A DNA stretch of 64,000 nt. It comes from Sinotaia quadrata (taxonomy: Eukaryota; Mollusca; Gastropoda; Architaenioglossa; Viviparidae). Positions 62,266-64,000 of this stretch are shown here, one piece after another; the stretch's first letter is position 1; every line of letters starts with the position of its first letter. The notes beneath the pieces are model-generated. The model did not search any database. It saw only the letters and a program-made list of their open reading frames with translations, and was not told where the DNA came from. Where the stretch lies: the NCBI GenBank assembly GCA_028829895.1, contig CM054180.1, positions 116,889,973 through 116,953,972 on the forward strand, read 5' to 3'. The position numbers were made by a program, and so were the translations under genes.

Positions 62266-64000
62266 ATAGTAGATATAAATTAATCATATACCTTCATAAC
62301 TATAAACGTTGTGATTAGTGGGCGTGTTTGAATTTGCTTTTGACTTGTTTGGGTTTTATTGGCTTTGTTTCGTTGGATTGTCCTGCTGGGGTTTTTGTTG
62401 GGTTTGTTTTACTGGGTTTATTTTGTTGGAGTTTGTTGTGCTTGCTCTTGCTCTTGCTAGGTTCGTTTTTGCTGGGTTTGTTTTGTTGTGGTTTTAATTG
62501 TTATTTTGTAAAGTTCTTTTTAAATCTGCAATGACACATTTTGTTCAACTACAGACATACCGTGCAAAAAAAAAATATTTTAAAATTTCACATGCTGCCA
62601 AGATTGTGCGCTGAATTACTAATATAGCTATAGTATAAATTCTAACCATTTGATTGGTGTTCATGGCTGCATGAGAAGGACTAAGCTTGTGCATGTTTTG
62701 ATCAACTACAAATTTTGACACTAATTAAGCCCAGTTAATTAGTGTTTTCATTTGTAAGAAATAAATTGACCTTTTTTTTAAAAAAATTCAATATAGCCCT
62801 GGAACGTCTGCTTCGCCTTGTGTTGTACAGAGAGGAACATTAAAATGTATTGATTGGATGAGACCACCAGACTTTTAACGTAAATGACTGCTTTGCTGGC
62901 TATAGAGATCTGTCAAGATTTTCCCCTTAGACATTGAAAAGCTGTATAATTGCATCGCCATTTAAGTTTAGATTGGGCAGCTATTTCCTATAAAATTAAA
63001 ATTTAAAACACTTTCGTGAGAGAAAGATATAGTCCGTAATTGATTTTACTTTTAAAAAAATAAAAATTTTAAAAAACAGGATATCATTTGCACAACAACA
63101 ACAAAATTAAAGAAATAAATTGTTCATTAATAAACAGTTTTGTTTAGAAAAGTGATGAACGTCTCAATGTCTGAGAGAAAGCTACGAAAGAATACGTGAA
63201 TGATTAGGACATACATAAATGCACTAACTTTCAATGTTCACTTCAAAACGTAATGACAGGGTTGTGCCTCTTTACGAACCAGCGGATCAGTAAGAAGACA
63301 TGACATATTTAAATGTCTGGACTGCGTAGTGATATACTGTGAGCGTGTTTTAATGGGCGTAGAAAAAAATGACAGAGTCATTTCTTTCCCTCTTTGAAGA
63401 AAATAGTAGTTATAACTCGTTCACATCTATCCAATCAGTTGTTTAGTGTCAAACTGTTGACCACACTCGGAGGTCAAAGCCTTATAATCTCAAAACTAAT
63501 TATTGCGAGTGTTGTGAGGCGTTCCCACACAGAAGCAGTCTATAAATTGCATTTCTCCAAACTGTTCATATCGATGCGCAAATCCAATTAGGGAAAAGCT
63601 GAAAATCCCTGGGCGACTATTGAAAATGTTCCTGGACTGGCTAGTGAGCGATGGCTGTTTCAAGAGGTGGGGAGAACTGATTGCTTCCGTGGTGTCTTAC
63701 TTCGGATTGACCATTTTCCTCTTTCCGTATTTCCTTTTAGTAAAAATCTTTACCCCAAGATTTTATTGTCCTCATTAGGCGAAACTTACGCGTTTTTGTT
63801 TATATCATCATCATTATTACAACTGCAGAACTAGTCATCATATATATCATTATTATCGTTGTCCTCATTATTATCATCCTTTTCATAATATTAAGAGCAT
63901 TATCCACACCATGATTTTAGTAATAATAATTTATCATCATCATCATCATCATCATCATTATTCAGCCTTTTTCAACGACTTCTGTTTGGCTGTCGGTTGT
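62266..64000. other. No gene recognised
   Basis: A TTTGTTTTGCTGGG-type irregular repeat at 62335-62500 and (CAT)n at 63932-63957. Otherwise AT-rich without coding support. Confidence 0.5.

Overview
The window reads as an AT-rich, repeat-laden invertebrate nuclear genome. It has a split gene with canonical GT-AG introns and phase-1 extracellular modules, long GATA, GT and GA microsatellites, many minisatellites, and LTR retrotransposons of a metazoan Ty3/Gypsy type. A mollusc is my best guess, but that is inference from overall character and no marker gene proves it.

Layout. 1-8729: no convincing gene; simple repeats, a 128-bp foldback, a mariner-type MITE, several minisatellites, and a small hairpin-bearing repeat lodged in a 38-bp tandem array. 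8730-24029: a nested pair of LTR retrotransposons. The outer element (plus strand, 1586-bp LTRs, TSD GTGGT) is Ty3/Gypsy-like by sequence but has the order Gag-protease-integrase-RT-RNase H, as in the Gmr1-type group. One frameshift in RT breaks its pol. Its 3' LTR is split by a second element (minus strand, 15635-22515, identical 1103-bp LTRs, TSD CCCTT). That inner element has one intact 1142-codon ORF with no recognisable protease, RT, RNase H or integrase. The ORF's N-terminus matches the outer element's Gag N-terminus and is then duplicated. Both elements also share a hairpin directly upstream of the polypurine tract, so the inner one looks like a non-autonomous relative using Gmr1-type machinery.

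24030-30071: repeats, no supported gene. 30072-44890: nine plus-strand exons of a single-pass membrane protein, with consistent splice phases: CUB1 (exons 1-2), CUB2 (exons 3-4), a cysteine-free Ser/Thr-rich stalk, one transmembrane helix, and a cytoplasmic tail with an FxNPxY motif. The stop is at 44888-44890 and a poly(A) signal at 45103. The 5' end (signal peptide) was not found. The layout recalls NETO-type CUB proteins but no LDLa module is visible. Its introns are filled with microsatellites and minisatellites.

45131-64000: no supported gene; dispersed repeats (two of them inverted partners of copies elsewhere in the window), microsatellites and several tandem arrays. Nearly all the small open frames here are read-throughs of tandem repeats whose unit lacks stops.
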